Positions 48,536 through 57,702 of a stretch of DNA of 64,000 nt are shown here, one piece after another (position 1 is the first letter of the stretch; each line of letters begins with the position of its first letter). The notes below the pieces were generated by a model, which worked only from the letters and a program-made list of their open reading frames with translations, did no database searches and had not been told where the DNA came from. The translations under genes were made by a program, and so were the position numbers. The stretch spans positions 1 through 64,000 of the forward strand of contig NZ_JBNAGH010000005.1 in assembly GCF_049801095.1 (NCBI RefSeq), written 5' to 3'. This DNA is from Dinoroseobacter sp049801095 (GTDB lineage Bacteria; Pseudomonadota; Alphaproteobacteria; Rhodobacterales; Rhodobacteraceae).

Positions 48536-49494
48536 GCGCCGCGATCGATGTGATGGGGGCGGGCGCCTTTGGCTCGGCACTCGCCATCGCTCTGGCCCGA
48601 GGCGGTCGCGAGGTACGGCTCTGGTGCCGTGATCCGGCACAGGCGGCGGTGATGGAACGGGACCGCACCGTGCCGCGACTGCCCGGGGTCACCCTACCGG
48701 AGGACATCTCGGTGACGTCCGATGCCGCCAAGATGACCGCGCCGATCCGCCTGCTAGCGGTGCCGATGCAGGCGCTGGGTGGACATCTGGCGGAGCATCG
48801 CCCGCCCCCCGCCACAGCCTTGATTGCCTGCTGCAAAGGGCTGGATCTGGCCACGCGGCAGGGGCCCACGGGGCTGATCGCGTCGCACGTCCCTGACGCC
48901 GTGCCTGCGGTTCTCACCGGGCCGAGCTTTGCGGCGGATATCGCCCGGGGGCTGCCGACCGCCCTGACCCTGGCCTGTGCCGAGGCCACGCGTGCCGAAG
49001 CGCTGCAGACCGCGCTGTCCACCGAGACCCTGCGGCTCTATCGCAGTGCGGATCCGGTCGGAGCCGAGCTGGGCGGGGCGCTCAAGAATGTGGTGGCCAT
49101 CGCGGCGGGGCTGGTGATCGGCGCGGGCCTGGGTGAGAGCGCGCGCGCGGCCCTCATGACCCGCGGCTATGTAGAGATGCAGCGTCTGGCGCAGCATCTG
49201 GGCGCCCAGCCCACCACGCTGGCCGGGCTCTCGGGCTTTGGGGATATGGTGCTCACGGCCACCTCGACCCAATCGCGCAACTTCGCCTTTGGCCAGGCCC
49301 TGGGCGCCGGGCACCGCCCCGAGGACGGGATCACGGTTGAGGGACGCGCCACGGCGCAGGCTGTGGCCGGGATCGCCGCTGCCGAAGGTCTCGACATGCC
49401 GATCTGCACGATGGTATCCGCTGTGATCGACGAAACCCTGACCATAGAGCAGGCGATGGGCGCGCTGATGTCCCGCGACCTGCGAGAGGAATGA
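48532..49494 (+). CDS. gpsA: NAD(P)H-dependent glycerol-3-phosphate dehydrogenase
   Basis: 320 residues. The N-terminal dinucleotide loop is GAGAFGSALA (about 10-19), followed by CCKGLDLATRQG, VLTGPSFAADIARGLPTALTLAC, and the catalytic-lysine segment GGALKNVVAIAAGL with SGFGDMVLTATSTQSRN. It reduces dihydroxyacetone phosphate to sn-glycerol-3-phosphate for phospholipid synthesis. Second gene of the tsaD-gpsA-YciI-EVE string. Confidence 0.95.
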   Translation: MSAAIDVMGAGAFGSALAIALARGGREVRLWCRDPAQAAVMERDRTVPRLPGVTLPEDISVTSDAAKMTAPIRLLAVPMQALGGHLAEHRPPPATALIACCKGLDLATRQGPTGLIASHVPDAVPAVLTGPSFAADIARGLPTALTLACAEATRAEALQTALSTETLRLYRSADPVGAELGGALKNVVAIAAGLVIGAGLGESARAALMTRGYVEMQRLAQHLGAQPTTLAGLSGFGDMVLTATSTQSRNFAFGQALGAGHRPEDGITVEGRATAQAVAGIAAAEGLDMPICTMVSAVIDETLTIEQAMGALMSRDLREE

Positions 49495-49495
49495 C

Positions 49496-49768
49496 ATGCT
49501 GGTTGCCCTGATCGCCATAGACAAACCCGGATCGCTCGAGCTGCGGAAGGCCAATCGCGAGGCGCATGTCGCCTATCTCAAGGCCTCCGACGCGGTGCAG
49601 CAGGCCGGGCCCTTCCTGTCCAACACGGGCGAGATGTGCGGATCGCTGATCATCCTCGAGGTCGCCGATATGGAAGCCGCGCAGGCCTTTGCCGCAGGGG
49701 ATCCCTATGGCAAGGCCGGGCTCTTCGAGAGTGTCGAGCTGCGCCAGTGGAACCGGGTCATCGGCTGA
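49496..49768 (+). CDS. YciI family protein
   Basis: 90 residues with the YciI/YCII dimeric ferredoxin-like fold: start LVALIAIDKPGSLELRKANREAHVAYL, the His of the family at about position 23, and FAAGDPYGKAGLFESVELRQWNRVIG at the end. The DP motif and conserved His are the proposed active-site features. Biochemical role is not settled. One base after gpsA and overlapping the EVE gene by one base. Confidence 0.88.
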   Translation: MLVALIAIDKPGSLELRKANREAHVAYLKASDAVQQAGPFLSNTGEMCGSLIILEVADMEAAQAFAAGDPYGKAGLFESVELRQWNRVIG

Positions 49769-50187
49769 TGCGCTATTGGCTGTTCAAATCCGAGCCCTCG
49801 GTCTGGTCCTGGGACATGCAGGTCGCCAAGGGGGCTGCGGGCGAGGAATGGGACGGCGTACGCAACTATCAGGCGCGCAACTTCATGCGCGAGATGGCGC
49901 TGGGCGACCGGGGCTTTTTCTATCACAGCCAGAAGGACAAGGCGGTGGTCGGCACGGTGGAGGTCTCCGCCGAGGCCCATCCCGACAGCACCACCGAGGA
50001 TGACCGGTGGGAGTGCGTGGATATCCGCGCGCTCAGCTCCTTCGCGCGGCCTGTGACCCTGGACGAGATCAAAGGCGAGCCGCGTCTGGCGGAAATGGTC
50101 CTGGTGCGCAATTCGCGCCTCTCGGTGCAACCGGTCACGGCGGAAGAATGGGCGATCATTTGCGAAATGGGAGGGCTTGCCCCCTGA
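49768..50187 (+). CDS. EVE domain-containing protein
   Basis: 139 residues from the ATG at 49768, whose A is also the last base of the YciI stop codon; the longer frame upstream is a shadow. The start MRYWLFKSEPSVWSW and VRNYQARNFMREMALGDRGFFYHS are diagnostic of the EVE/THYN1 fold, a PUA-like reader of modified nucleobases. In bacteria its role is unknown; binding of modified DNA or RNA bases is the family expectation. Confidence 0.9.
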   Translation: MRYWLFKSEPSVWSWDMQVAKGAAGEEWDGVRNYQARNFMREMALGDRGFFYHSQKDKAVVGTVEVSAEAHPDSTTEDDRWECVDIRALSSFARPVTLDEIKGEPRLAEMVLVRNSRLSVQPVTAEEWAIICEMGGLAP

Positions 50188-50393
50188 TTTCCAAAGGAAG
50201 TCGACTTTCGCGTGCAGGTTTGTCGCAGTTTTGCGGGAATCCGTGGCGGGCGCCCGGGTGCCCCCCTATTGTATTGGGAACGCGGACTGGTCGGCCTCGC
50301 AGTTCCGTGACTGACCAAGAGGCGGCAGGCGCCGTTTCGGACTTGATGTGACAGCCAGAAAAGCGTCGTCTTTTCGAGCAGGAGGACCGGTAC
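50188..50393 (+). promoter_or_regulatory. Leader of the ccmFGHI operon
   Basis: 206 bases without a gene. A GAAAAG/CTTTTC hairpin (50358-50363 with 50370-50375) stands just before the GGAGG site (50381-50385) of ccmF and might affect its translation. The remainder should contain the ccm promoter, not recognisable with confidence. Confidence 0.35.
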
Positions 50394-52388
50394 ATGATCC
50401 CAGAGATTGGCAATTTCGCCCTGATGCTCGCCCTTGCTGCGGCCCTGGTTCAAAGCGTGCTGCCCATGGCGGGGGCAGCGCGGCGCAACGCGATCTGGAT
50501 GCAATCGGCGGTGACCACGGCGCTGATCCAATGCGCGCTTCTGGTGGTGGCCTTTGCCGCCCTGATGCGCTCCTTCATTGTCAGCGATTTCACGGTCGTG
50601 AATGTGGTCGCGAACTCCCATTCCCTGAAGCCGATGATCTACAAGGTTGCGGCGACCTGGGGCTCCCATGAGGGCTCGCTCCTCCTGTGGGTGCTGATCC
50701 TCGCGATCTTCGGGGCGGGCGTTGCCCTGCTCGGGCGGAATATCCCGGCGGAGCTGCGGGCGCGGACGCTTTCGGTCCAGGCCTGGATCAGTGTGGGCTT
50801 CCTGTCCTTCATGATCTTCACCTCGAACCCGTTTGACCGGATGTTCCCCGCGCCACTCAATGGCAACGACCTGAACCCGCTCCTGCAGGATATCGGGCTC
50901 GCCCTGCATCCGCCGCTGCTCTATCTCGGCTATGTCGGCTTCTCGATTGTGTTCTCTTTCGCCGTTGCCGCCCTGATCGAAGGGCGGGTGGATCCGGCCT
51001 GGGCGCGCTGGGTGAGGCCCTGGACCCTCGCGGCCTGGGTGAGCCTGACCGGTGGGATCGCGCTGGGCTCCTGGTGGGCCTATTACGAGCTCGGCTGGGG
51101 CGGCTGGTGGTTCTGGGACCCGGTGGAGAATGTCTCCTTCATGCCCTGGCTTCTGGGCACGGCCCTGCTCCATTCGGCGATTGTCACCGAAAAGCGGGAT
51201 ACGTTCAAAAGCTGGACGATCCTGCTGGCGATCCTGACCTTCTCGCTCTCGCTGCTGGGGACCTTCATCGTCCGCTCGGGGCTTTTGACCTCGGTCCATG
51301 CTTTCGCTGTCGATCCCGAGCGCGGGGTCTACATCCTCGGCCTTCTCGCGGTCTCCATCGGCGGGTCGCTGGCGCTCTATGCATGGCGGGCGCCGCAGCT
51401 TGAGGGTGGTGGGCTCTTCACTCCGATCAGCCGGGAGGCGGGCCTGCTGGTCAACAACCTGCTCCTGGCCACGGCCACGGCTGCGGTCCTCTTTGGCACG
51501 CTCTATCCGCTCTTCCTTGAAGCGATCACGGGCGACAAGATCTCCGTCGGACCGCCCTTCTTCAATGCGAGCTTCATTCCGATCATGCTGCCGCTGGTCT
51601 TCCTGATGGGGATCGGGCCGTTCCTGAGTTGGAAACGCGCAGATCTGCCGGGTGTGCTCTCGCGCCTGAAACTGGCCATCGGGCTGGGCATCGCGGCGGC
51701 CCTCTGGGGCTGGTACATGGATACCCAAGGCCCGATCCTCGCGATCATCGCCCTGGGCGTGGCAAGCTGGCTCTTTGTGGCTTCGGCGCGCGAGTGGCTG
51801 TCGCGGGTCAAGGCGGGCAGCGTGCCCATGGCCGAGAGCCTGCGCCGGGCGCGGAACCTGCCGCGCGCGGCCCATGGCATGACCATCGCCCATATGGGGG
51901 TTGCGGTGCTGATCCTCGGCTTCGTCGGCTCCTCGGCATGGAAATCCGAGCAAATCCTCTTTGCGAGCCCGGGCACAGTGGTGGAAATCGCGGGCTATGA
52001 TGTGCGGTTTGACTCCGTCGACCGGGTGCGCGGCCCGAACTATGTCTCGGATATGGGGACCATGACCGTGTTCCGGGATGGCGAGCAGATCACCGTGCTG
52101 CAGCCCGAGCGGCGCTGGTACCCGGTGGCGGAAATGCAGACCACGGAATCCGCGATCCGTTCGACCCTCGCCGGGGATCTCTACCTGACCATCGGCGAGC
52201 CAGCGGCGGACCGGGCGTCCAACGAATGGACCCTGCGGATCCTCTATGAGCCCTTCGTGAACTTCATCTGGATCGGGACGGTGTTCCTCGTGGTGGGCGG
52301 GATGTTCTCGCTGACCGACCGGCGCCTGCGGGTGGGCGCGCCGCGCCGGGCCCAGGCCGCGCCTGCCGATGCCACCCCTGCGGAGTAA
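50394..52388 (+). CDS. ccmF: Cytochrome c maturation protein CcmF (haem lyase)
   Basis: 664 residues, many membrane helices. The haem-handling WWD motif is seen in WGGWWFWDPVENVSFMPWLLG (about 238-258), flanked by the periplasmic histidine-bearing loops (LALHPPLLYLGYVGFS; TEKRDTFKSW then SLLGTFIVRSGLLTSVHAF). It ligates haem to apocytochrome CxxCH motifs with CcmH/I. First gene of ccmFGHI; ccmA-E are not in this window. Confidence 0.95.
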   Translation: MIPEIGNFALMLALAAALVQSVLPMAGAARRNAIWMQSAVTTALIQCALLVVAFAALMRSFIVSDFTVVNVVANSHSLKPMIYKVAATWGSHEGSLLLWVLILAIFGAGVALLGRNIPAELRARTLSVQAWISVGFLSFMIFTSNPFDRMFPAPLNGNDLNPLLQDIGLALHPPLLYLGYVGFSIVFSFAVAALIEGRVDPAWARWVRPWTLAAWVSLTGGIALGSWWAYYELGWGGWWFWDPVENVSFMPWLLGTALLHSAIVTEKRDTFKSWTILLAILTFSLSLLGTFIVRSGLLTSVHAFAVDPERGVYILGLLAVSIGGSLALYAWRAPQLEGGGLFTPISREAGLLVNNLLLATATAAVLFGTLYPLFLEAITGDKISVGPPFFNASFIPIMLPLVFLMGIGPFLSWKRADLPGVLSRLKLAIGLGIAAALWGWYMDTQGPILAIIALGVASWLFVASAREWLSRVKAGSVPMAESLRRARNLPRAAHGMTIAHMGVAVLILGFVGSSAWKSEQILFASPGTVVEIAGYDVRFDSVDRVRGPNYVSDMGTMTVFRDGEQITVLQPERRWYPVAEMQTTESAIRSTLAGDLYLTIGEPAADRASNEWTLRILYEPFVNFIWIGTVFLVVGGMFSLTDRRLRVGAPRRAQAAPADATPAE

Positions 52389-52391
52389 CCC

Positions 52392-52955
52392 ATGAGACGT
52401 GTGCTCGTTGCCCTTCCGGTGCTGATTGTCCTCGTGCTGGGGGCGTTCTTCTGGTGGGGGCTGAACCCGGATCGCGACCCAAACGCGATCCCCTCGGTGC
52501 TGATCGACGCTCAGGCGCCAGAGTTTGATCTGGGCGGCATCCCGGGCATCGAGACGCCGGGCCTTGCGACAGCGGACCTGTCTGGGTCGGCCAGCCCGCT
52601 GGTGGTGAATGTCTTTGCCTCATGGTGCGTGCCCTGCCGGGCGGAGCATGCGGTCCTGACGCGCATGGCGCGGGACGAGGACATGCGGCTGCTCGGCATC
52701 AACTACAAGGACAAGCCCGAGGACGCGACGCGCTGGCTCGCGGAACTGGGCAATCCCTATGAGCGGATCGGTGCGGATCTGAACGGGCGCACGGGGATCG
52801 AATGGGGGATTTCCGGCGTGCCGGAGACCTTTGTCATCGATGCGGACGGGATCGTCGTCTACCGCTTTGTCGGCCCGATCGTCACCGCTGAGGATGTGGA
52901 GCAGATGCGCGGCGCGCTGGAGCTCGCCCGGTCGCGCAGCGGAGGGGCCTCGTGA
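52392..52955 (+). CDS. ccmG: Thiol:disulfide interchange protein CcmG/DsbE
   Basis: 187 residues: one N-terminal membrane anchor (about 4-23), then a thioredoxin fold in the periplasm with the redox pair C79-V-P-C82 (ASWCVPCRAEH) and a cis-proline region SGVPETFVI. It keeps apocytochrome c cysteines reduced for haem attachment. Starts three bases after ccmF and overlaps the ccmH start codon region. Confidence 0.93.
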   Translation: MRRVLVALPVLIVLVLGAFFWWGLNPDRDPNAIPSVLIDAQAPEFDLGGIPGIETPGLATADLSGSASPLVVNVFASWCVPCRAEHAVLTRMARDEDMRLLGINYKDKPEDATRWLAELGNPYERIGADLNGRTGIEWGISGVPETFVIDADGIVVYRFVGPIVTAEDVEQMRGALELARSRSGGAS

Positions 52956-53440
52956 TGCGGATCCTGACCTCTCTCCTGTTGGCGTTGAGCCTGCTGTCTG
53001 CCCCCGCCCTCGCCGTGCAACCGGACGAGATCCTCGAGGATCCGGTTCTGGAGGAACGCGCGCGCGAGCTCTCCAAGGACCTGCGCTGCGTGGTGTGTCA
53101 GAACGAGAATATCGACAGCTCCCATGCGGGCGTGGCGCGGGATCTGCGGATCCTCGTGCGCGAACGGCTGGTGGCCGGGGATAGCGATCAGGAAGTGCTC
53201 GATTTCGTTGTGGCGCGCTATGGCGACTACGTGCTTTTCAACCCGCCCTTCAAGCCCGCGACCTATGCGCTTTGGATCGGGCCGTTTGCGGTGATGGGGC
53301 TCGGGCTCTTGGGCGTGGTGATCATGCTTGCCCGGCGTCCGCGCAAGATCGATGCCCAGGCCGTCGCCCTGAGCGAAGATGAAGAACGTGCCGTGGCGGC
53401 GATGCTGGCCGAAGACGGCAAGGAAGGACCCAAGGGATGA
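52955..53440 (+). CDS. ccmH: Cytochrome c-type biogenesis protein CcmH
   Basis: 161 residues from the ATG at 52955, with GGAGGGG seven bases upstream; a GTG one codon earlier is possible. Signal peptide 1-20 or so, redox motif C-V-V-C in LRCVVCQNENIDSS (about 44-57), and one C-terminal membrane helix (WIGPFAVMGLGLLGVVIML). It presents reduced apocytochrome to CcmF. Overlaps ccmI by four bases. Confidence 0.93.
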   Translation: MRILTSLLLALSLLSAPALAVQPDEILEDPVLEERARELSKDLRCVVCQNENIDSSHAGVARDLRILVRERLVAGDSDQEVLDFVVARYGDYVLFNPPFKPATYALWIGPFAVMGLGLLGVVIMLARRPRKIDAQAVALSEDEERAVAAMLAEDGKEGPKG

Positions 53441-54615
53441 TTTGGGCAATTGGCGGTGTTCTGGCCGCTCTGTCTGTACTGGTGCTGGTCCTGCCGGCGA
53501 TGCGCAAGCGCACGGACACGCTGGGCCGTGACGAGAGCGCGCTTGAGATTTTCAAGGATCAGTTGTCCGAGGTGGACCGCGATGCGGCGCGCGGCCTGAT
53601 CTCGGGCGAGGAGGCGACGGCAGCACGATCAGAGATCAAGCGCCGGATGCTGGCCCTGACCAAGCGGCAGGAGGCCGGTGGCTCGGGCGAGACCCGGGCG
53701 GGCGGGCTGCCGGTGCTGCTCGCGGCGGCGGCGTTTATCCCGGTGGCGGGGTTCGCGCTCTATGCCGTGCGCGGTGCGCCTGAGATCCCGAGCCAGCCCT
53801 TTGCCGAACGGGCCGCCGAGCAGGAGGAGGTAACCGAGGTTGCCCAGCTCGCCGAGACCCTGCGCACGCGGCTCTTGGAGGATGAAACCGGCGGACCCTC
53901 CGATGGCTGGATGCTTCTCGGTCAGACCTATATGCGCATGAACCGCTTCGGCGAGGCGGCGCAGGCCTTTGCTGTGGTGGCCGTGCGGCCCGAGGCGGAC
54001 AGCAGCGTGCATTCCCAATATGCCGAGGCGCTGATCGCGGCGGAGAACGGGGTGATCACCCAGACTGCCAGCCGGGCGATTGCCCAGGCCATGGCGCTCG
54101 ACCCGATGAACCCGGCCGCGGTCTATTACAACGCTCGCGAACTGGCCCAGGAGGGGTTGATCCGGGAGGCGCGGGCTTCGCTTCTGACGCGGATCCAGCA
54201 GGCAGCGGGTCCCGAAGCCTGGATGGAGATTTTCCTGCAGCAGGCCAACCAGCTGGGCGAAGAGATCGGGCTCGACCCGATCTCGCTGCGCGATGTGGTG
54301 TCGATCCCGTCCGAGGCGCCCGGCGCGGCCATGCCCGGCCCCACGGCCGAACAGGTCGAAGCTGCGCAGGAGATGAGCGTCGAGGATCGATCGGCCATGA
54401 TCCGCTCCATGGTGGATGGGCTGGCCGCACGGCTCGAGGAAGAGCCCGGCGATCTGGAAGGCTGGCTCCGGCTCGCACGCGCCTACGCGGTGCTGGGCGA
54501 GGCCGAGGGGGCGGCAAACGCTGCCGAGAAAGCCCGCGCGCTGGCCGAAGTGCTGCCGGAGGATGATCCCGGACGGCTCGCGACACAATCAGCCCTGAAC
54601 GCGCTGGGCCTCTGA
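53437..54615 (+). CDS. ccmI: Cytochrome c maturation protein CcmI
   Basis: 392 residues: two membrane helices (about 1-20 and 90-108) with a cytoplasmic loop of leucine-zipper type between (DESALEIFKDQLSEVDRDAARGLISGEEATAARSEIKRRML), then a periplasmic TPR domain (about 140-390) that captures apocytochrome c C-termini. Last gene of the ccm string, meeting dsbD tail to tail three bases away. Confidence 0.92.
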   Translation: MIWAIGGVLAALSVLVLVLPAMRKRTDTLGRDESALEIFKDQLSEVDRDAARGLISGEEATAARSEIKRRMLALTKRQEAGGSGETRAGGLPVLLAAAAFIPVAGFALYAVRGAPEIPSQPFAERAAEQEEVTEVAQLAETLRTRLLEDETGGPSDGWMLLGQTYMRMNRFGEAAQAFAVVAVRPEADSSVHSQYAEALIAAENGVITQTASRAIAQAMALDPMNPAAVYYNARELAQEGLIREARASLLTRIQQAAGPEAWMEIFLQQANQLGEEIGLDPISLRDVVSIPSEAPGAAMPGPTAEQVEAAQEMSVEDRSAMIRSMVDGLAARLEEEPGDLEGWLRLARAYAVLGEAEGAANAAEKARALAEVLPEDDPGRLATQSALNALGL

Positions 54616-54618
54616 TCC

Positions 54619-56751
54619 CTAGCGCGTGGCTTGGGCGAGCTGGCGCAGGCCCGCGTCGCGCAGGGCTTCGGCGACCGCATCCGCGCTCAGGATCTCTGGC
54701 AGGGCAATGCCCTCGGGGGCTGCGGGGCCGTAGACCACGTTGAACGGAATGCCGTAGCGTCCAAAGCTCTTGAGATAGGCGGAGATCACGTCGCTCGGGC
54801 GGGTCCAGTCCGCTCGCATGGGCGTCACGGTCTCGGATTTCAGCAGGCTTGCCACCGGGTCGCGGTCGAGCACCAGTGCCTTGTTGGCCTTGCAGGTCAG
54901 GCACCAATCGGCGGTGACATCGACAAAGACCACCTCGCCCGCGGCCACACGGCGCGGGATCTCGGAGCGGTCGAAGGGCGTCCAGTCCGAGCTGGCAAGC
55001 GCGTCGCCGCCCTCCGCACTGGTCGGGGCGGGGGTGATGGGCAGAAGGAAGGCTGCAATCAGCACCGCAGCGGCCGCGGGGGCCCGCGCGCGCGCAAGGC
55101 GCGTGCCGAGGGGCGAGAGGACCGCCACAAGAACCACCAGCGCCCCGGCAATCCAGAGCGCGGCGGAGGGTCCGGCAACCCCGTTCAGCACCCAAAGCAG
55201 CCAAGCCGTGGTCAGCAGGAGGAGCGCCGCCAGCACGAGCTTCAGCGTCACCATCCAGGCGCCCGGTTTCGGCAGGTAGCGGATCAACCCCGGTGCGGCG
55301 GCGATCAACAGGTAAGGCAGGGCGAGGCCAAGCCCAAGCGCGGTAAAGATCACCAAGATATCTATGGGCCGCCCGGCCATGGCAAAGGCGATGGCGGTGC
55401 CGAGGAACGGGGCGGAGCAGGGGGTTGCCAGCACGGCGGCAAAGGCGCCTGTTGCGAAGTCACCGAGATAGCCCGAGCCCTTTTCCGAGGCCATGCGCGT
55501 CATCAGACCCTGCGGTAAGGAAATCTCAAACAGCCCCGCAAGATTGGCGGCAAACACCGCCAGAATGGCCAGCAGCGCGACCAGGAAATACGGGTTCTGG
55601 AACTGCAATCCCCAGCCCACGGAAGCGCCCATGCCGCGTGCCGCCAGTGTCCCGGCGGCCAGCATCCACATGAAGGCCATGACCCCGGCCGCAGACATCA
55701 GAAACCCCGTGCGCACGCGCGCCGGCGACTGGTCCGTCGCCTTGAGCGCGGAGGCGAACTTGATCGACAGCACCGGCAAAACGCAGGGCATGACATTCAG
55801 GATCAACCCGCCCAGCACCGCGATCAGAGCGATCCACAGAAGGTCATTCATCGCTGTGTTTGCAGTCTGTGCTGCATAGGGCGGGGCCGGGGGCTGTGCA
55901 TCAAGCTGCACATCCTGCAGGTCGATGGCCACGGTCCCGTCCGTCAGGGTCAGACGCAGGGGCTCCTCGCCCGTGACAGGCTCTGACAGGATCGGAAGCT
56001 GCGCCCACAGCTCCTCACCCTCGACGCGGATATCGGGAACCCCGAAGGCGGTGTAGGCGTCCATTTCGGGGAACACATCCGGAGCGGTCCAGCCCCCCGC
56101 GCGGGCTACGGAGAGCACCAGCGCGGTCCCGTCCTCGGTCAGGGCGGCGGAGGTCAGCGCCGCGCCGAACCGCTCGGGCGCTTCGGGCACCTGGCTCGCG
56201 GCATCTGCGATCAGCGAAGCGGCCTCGAGATCCACGCCCTCCCCCGGACCCAGAGGCAGAGAGAGCTCAAATGTCTCTGGCACGCAGATATCGGCGCAGA
56301 CCAGCAGGTTCACCTGCGCCGAGAGCGTTGCAGGCGCTCCGGGATCCGCAAGCGTGACCTTCAGCGGGAAGGTGACCGCATCCGCATATCCGAAATTCTC
56401 AATCCCGAAGGCGCGGAACCGCGTCGGGGCCGGATAGAGGAGCTCCACCTCGGCGATATTCTCGGAGCCTTCCCAGGTCACCTCGGGGGGCAGGCCAACC
56501 TCGCCCGGCGAGCGCCAATAGGTTTTCCAGGTATCTTCCAGCGTGACGGCAATCCCGGCAGAGAGGTGGCGCGTGTCCGGCGCGACCCCATTCTCCACAG
56601 TGACCAGACGCGCGGTCGAGATCGGCGAGACATGCGCCTCGGATTGCGCGGCGGGGCTGGGTTCGGCCAGCACGCCGAGGCCACTCGCCAGGGCGAGGGC
56701 GTATCCGAGAGCCCGCACGGAGCGGGGGAGGTCTGTGAGAATTCGGGTCAC
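54619..56751 (-). CDS. dsbD: DsbD/ScsB-type thiol:disulfide reductase
   Basis: 710 residues. Signal peptide (about 1-34); periplasmic N-terminal domain with a C-x3-C redox pair in LLVCADICVPE (about 149-159); a membrane core of about eight helices with two half-repeats, each bearing a Cys-Pro-rich motif (NVMPCVLPVLS and ATPCSAPFLG); and a C-terminal thioredoxin domain with ADWCLTCK. It passes electrons from cytoplasmic thioredoxin to periplasmic partners. The C-x3-C N-terminus points to the ScsB branch rather than classical DsbD. Convergent with ccmI, so it may feed CcmG. Confidence 0.9.
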   Translation of the reverse strand: MTRILTDLPRSVRALGYALALASGLGVLAEPSPAAQSEAHVSPISTARLVTVENGVAPDTRHLSAGIAVTLEDTWKTYWRSPGEVGLPPEVTWEGSENIAEVELLYPAPTRFRAFGIENFGYADAVTFPLKVTLADPGAPATLSAQVNLLVCADICVPETFELSLPLGPGEGVDLEAASLIADAASQVPEAPERFGAALTSAALTEDGTALVLSVARAGGWTAPDVFPEMDAYTAFGVPDIRVEGEELWAQLPILSEPVTGEEPLRLTLTDGTVAIDLQDVQLDAQPPAPPYAAQTANTAMNDLLWIALIAVLGGLILNVMPCVLPVLSIKFASALKATDQSPARVRTGFLMSAAGVMAFMWMLAAGTLAARGMGASVGWGLQFQNPYFLVALLAILAVFAANLAGLFEISLPQGLMTRMASEKGSGYLGDFATGAFAAVLATPCSAPFLGTAIAFAMAGRPIDILVIFTALGLGLALPYLLIAAAPGLIRYLPKPGAWMVTLKLVLAALLLLTTAWLLWVLNGVAGPSAALWIAGALVVLVAVLSPLGTRLARARAPAAAAVLIAAFLLPITPAPTSAEGGDALASSDWTPFDRSEIPRRVAAGEVVFVDVTADWCLTCKANKALVLDRDPVASLLKSETVTPMRADWTRPSDVISAYLKSFGRYGIPFNVVYGPAAPEGIALPEILSADAVAEALRDAGLRQLAQATR

Positions 56752-56760
56752 GCGTGCCTA

Positions 56761-56808
56761 TCCTGAGACTCAGACGTCACTTTAATATAGTCTCGCGTCG
56801 TCTCAGGA
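56761..56808. promoter_or_regulatory. Wide inverted repeat upstream of dsbD
   Basis: TCCTGAGAC (56761-56769) is repeated in inverted form at 56800-56808 with 30 bases between, starting 10 bases before the dsbD start. An AT-rich TATATT-like -10 on the minus strand lies in the loop. The pair may be a regulator site around the dsbD promoter. No U-run, so a terminator is unlikely. Confidence 0.4.
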
Positions 56809-56884
56809 ACGAGAGGACACAAGTGCAGACCTGCCCTTTGGGCTCCGTCGGCGCAATCAAACTCTGGTCACGAGGCTGCGAGCG

Positions 56885-57439
56885 TCAGAGCACCGTCACC
56901 AGCGTGCCGGTCGGCACACGCTCATAAAGATCGACGACATGCTCGTTGATCATCCGGATGCAGCCATTGGACACGGACCGCCCGATCGACCAGGGCTGCG
57001 TCGTGCCGTGGATGCGGAAATAGGTGTCCACATTGCCCTGATAGAGATAGAGCGCTCGCGCCCCCAGCGGGTTGTCCGGGCCACCCGGAACCCCATCGGC
57101 ATATTTCGCATAGCTGCGCGGATCGCGCTCGATCATCTCATCTGTGGGACGCCAGCTCGGCCAGACGGCCTTGCGCTTGATTGTGGCATTGCCCTTGAAT
57201 TCCAGCCCCGCCTTGCCGACCCCGACGCCATAGCGCAGGGCGGTGCGGTCCGGCTGCACCAGATACAGGTAATGCGCCGTGGGCACGACGATGATCTGCC
57301 CGGCCTCGAACGGGTAGCGCAGGGGCACCACCCGGGGCTCGAACCTCGGATCGAGTTGGAACCCGCTTTGAGCGATGGCCGGCGTGGCCAGGCTGGCCAG
57401 ACCCATCCCGAGAAACGCGCGCTTGGTAATCATGGTCAC
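56885..57439 (-). CDS. L,D-transpeptidase (YkuD family)
   Basis: 184 residues with an N-terminal export signal carrying a lysine-arginine start (MTMITKRAFLGMGLASLATPAIA). The YkuD active-site block is complete: H144 in FRIHGT, then SIGRSVSNGCIRM with the catalytic C160. It cross-links peptidoglycan stems 3-3 or attaches proteins to them, in the periplasm. Transcribed alone on the minus strand, upstream of dsbD. Confidence 0.9.
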   Translation of the reverse strand: MTMITKRAFLGMGLASLATPAIAQSGFQLDPRFEPRVVPLRYPFEAGQIIVVPTAHYLYLVQPDRTALRYGVGVGKAGLEFKGNATIKRKAVWPSWRPTDEMIERDPRSYAKYADGVPGGPDNPLGARALYLYQGNVDTYFRIHGTTQPWSIGRSVSNGCIRMINEHVVDLYERVPTGTLVTVL

Positions 57440-57702
57440 TCTCCTTCATGTCCCGCGAGGGTCCGCGCGTTGGCGGACTTGGTCTGCGTTGCTGATAAAC
57501 CCAACTCCCAGATCCGGATTTTGGGTAGCAACCATTCGCCGATTCGCGCATCACATCCCCGCGAGCCTAGGGCAAACTTGCTGAATATGTTGTTTCTCGG
57601 ACGCGACATCGCCCCAATGGCTTTGACGCGGCAGGGCTTCTGGGACATTCTGCGCCGGACAAATCCGCGGCGTTTTCCCTGCGCCGCCGTGAGGAGACTT
57701 CG

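Noticed and set aside
49923..51953. 676-codon open frame on the minus strand
   Set aside because: Antisense to the EVE gene and ccmF; low-complexity charged translation with no domain.
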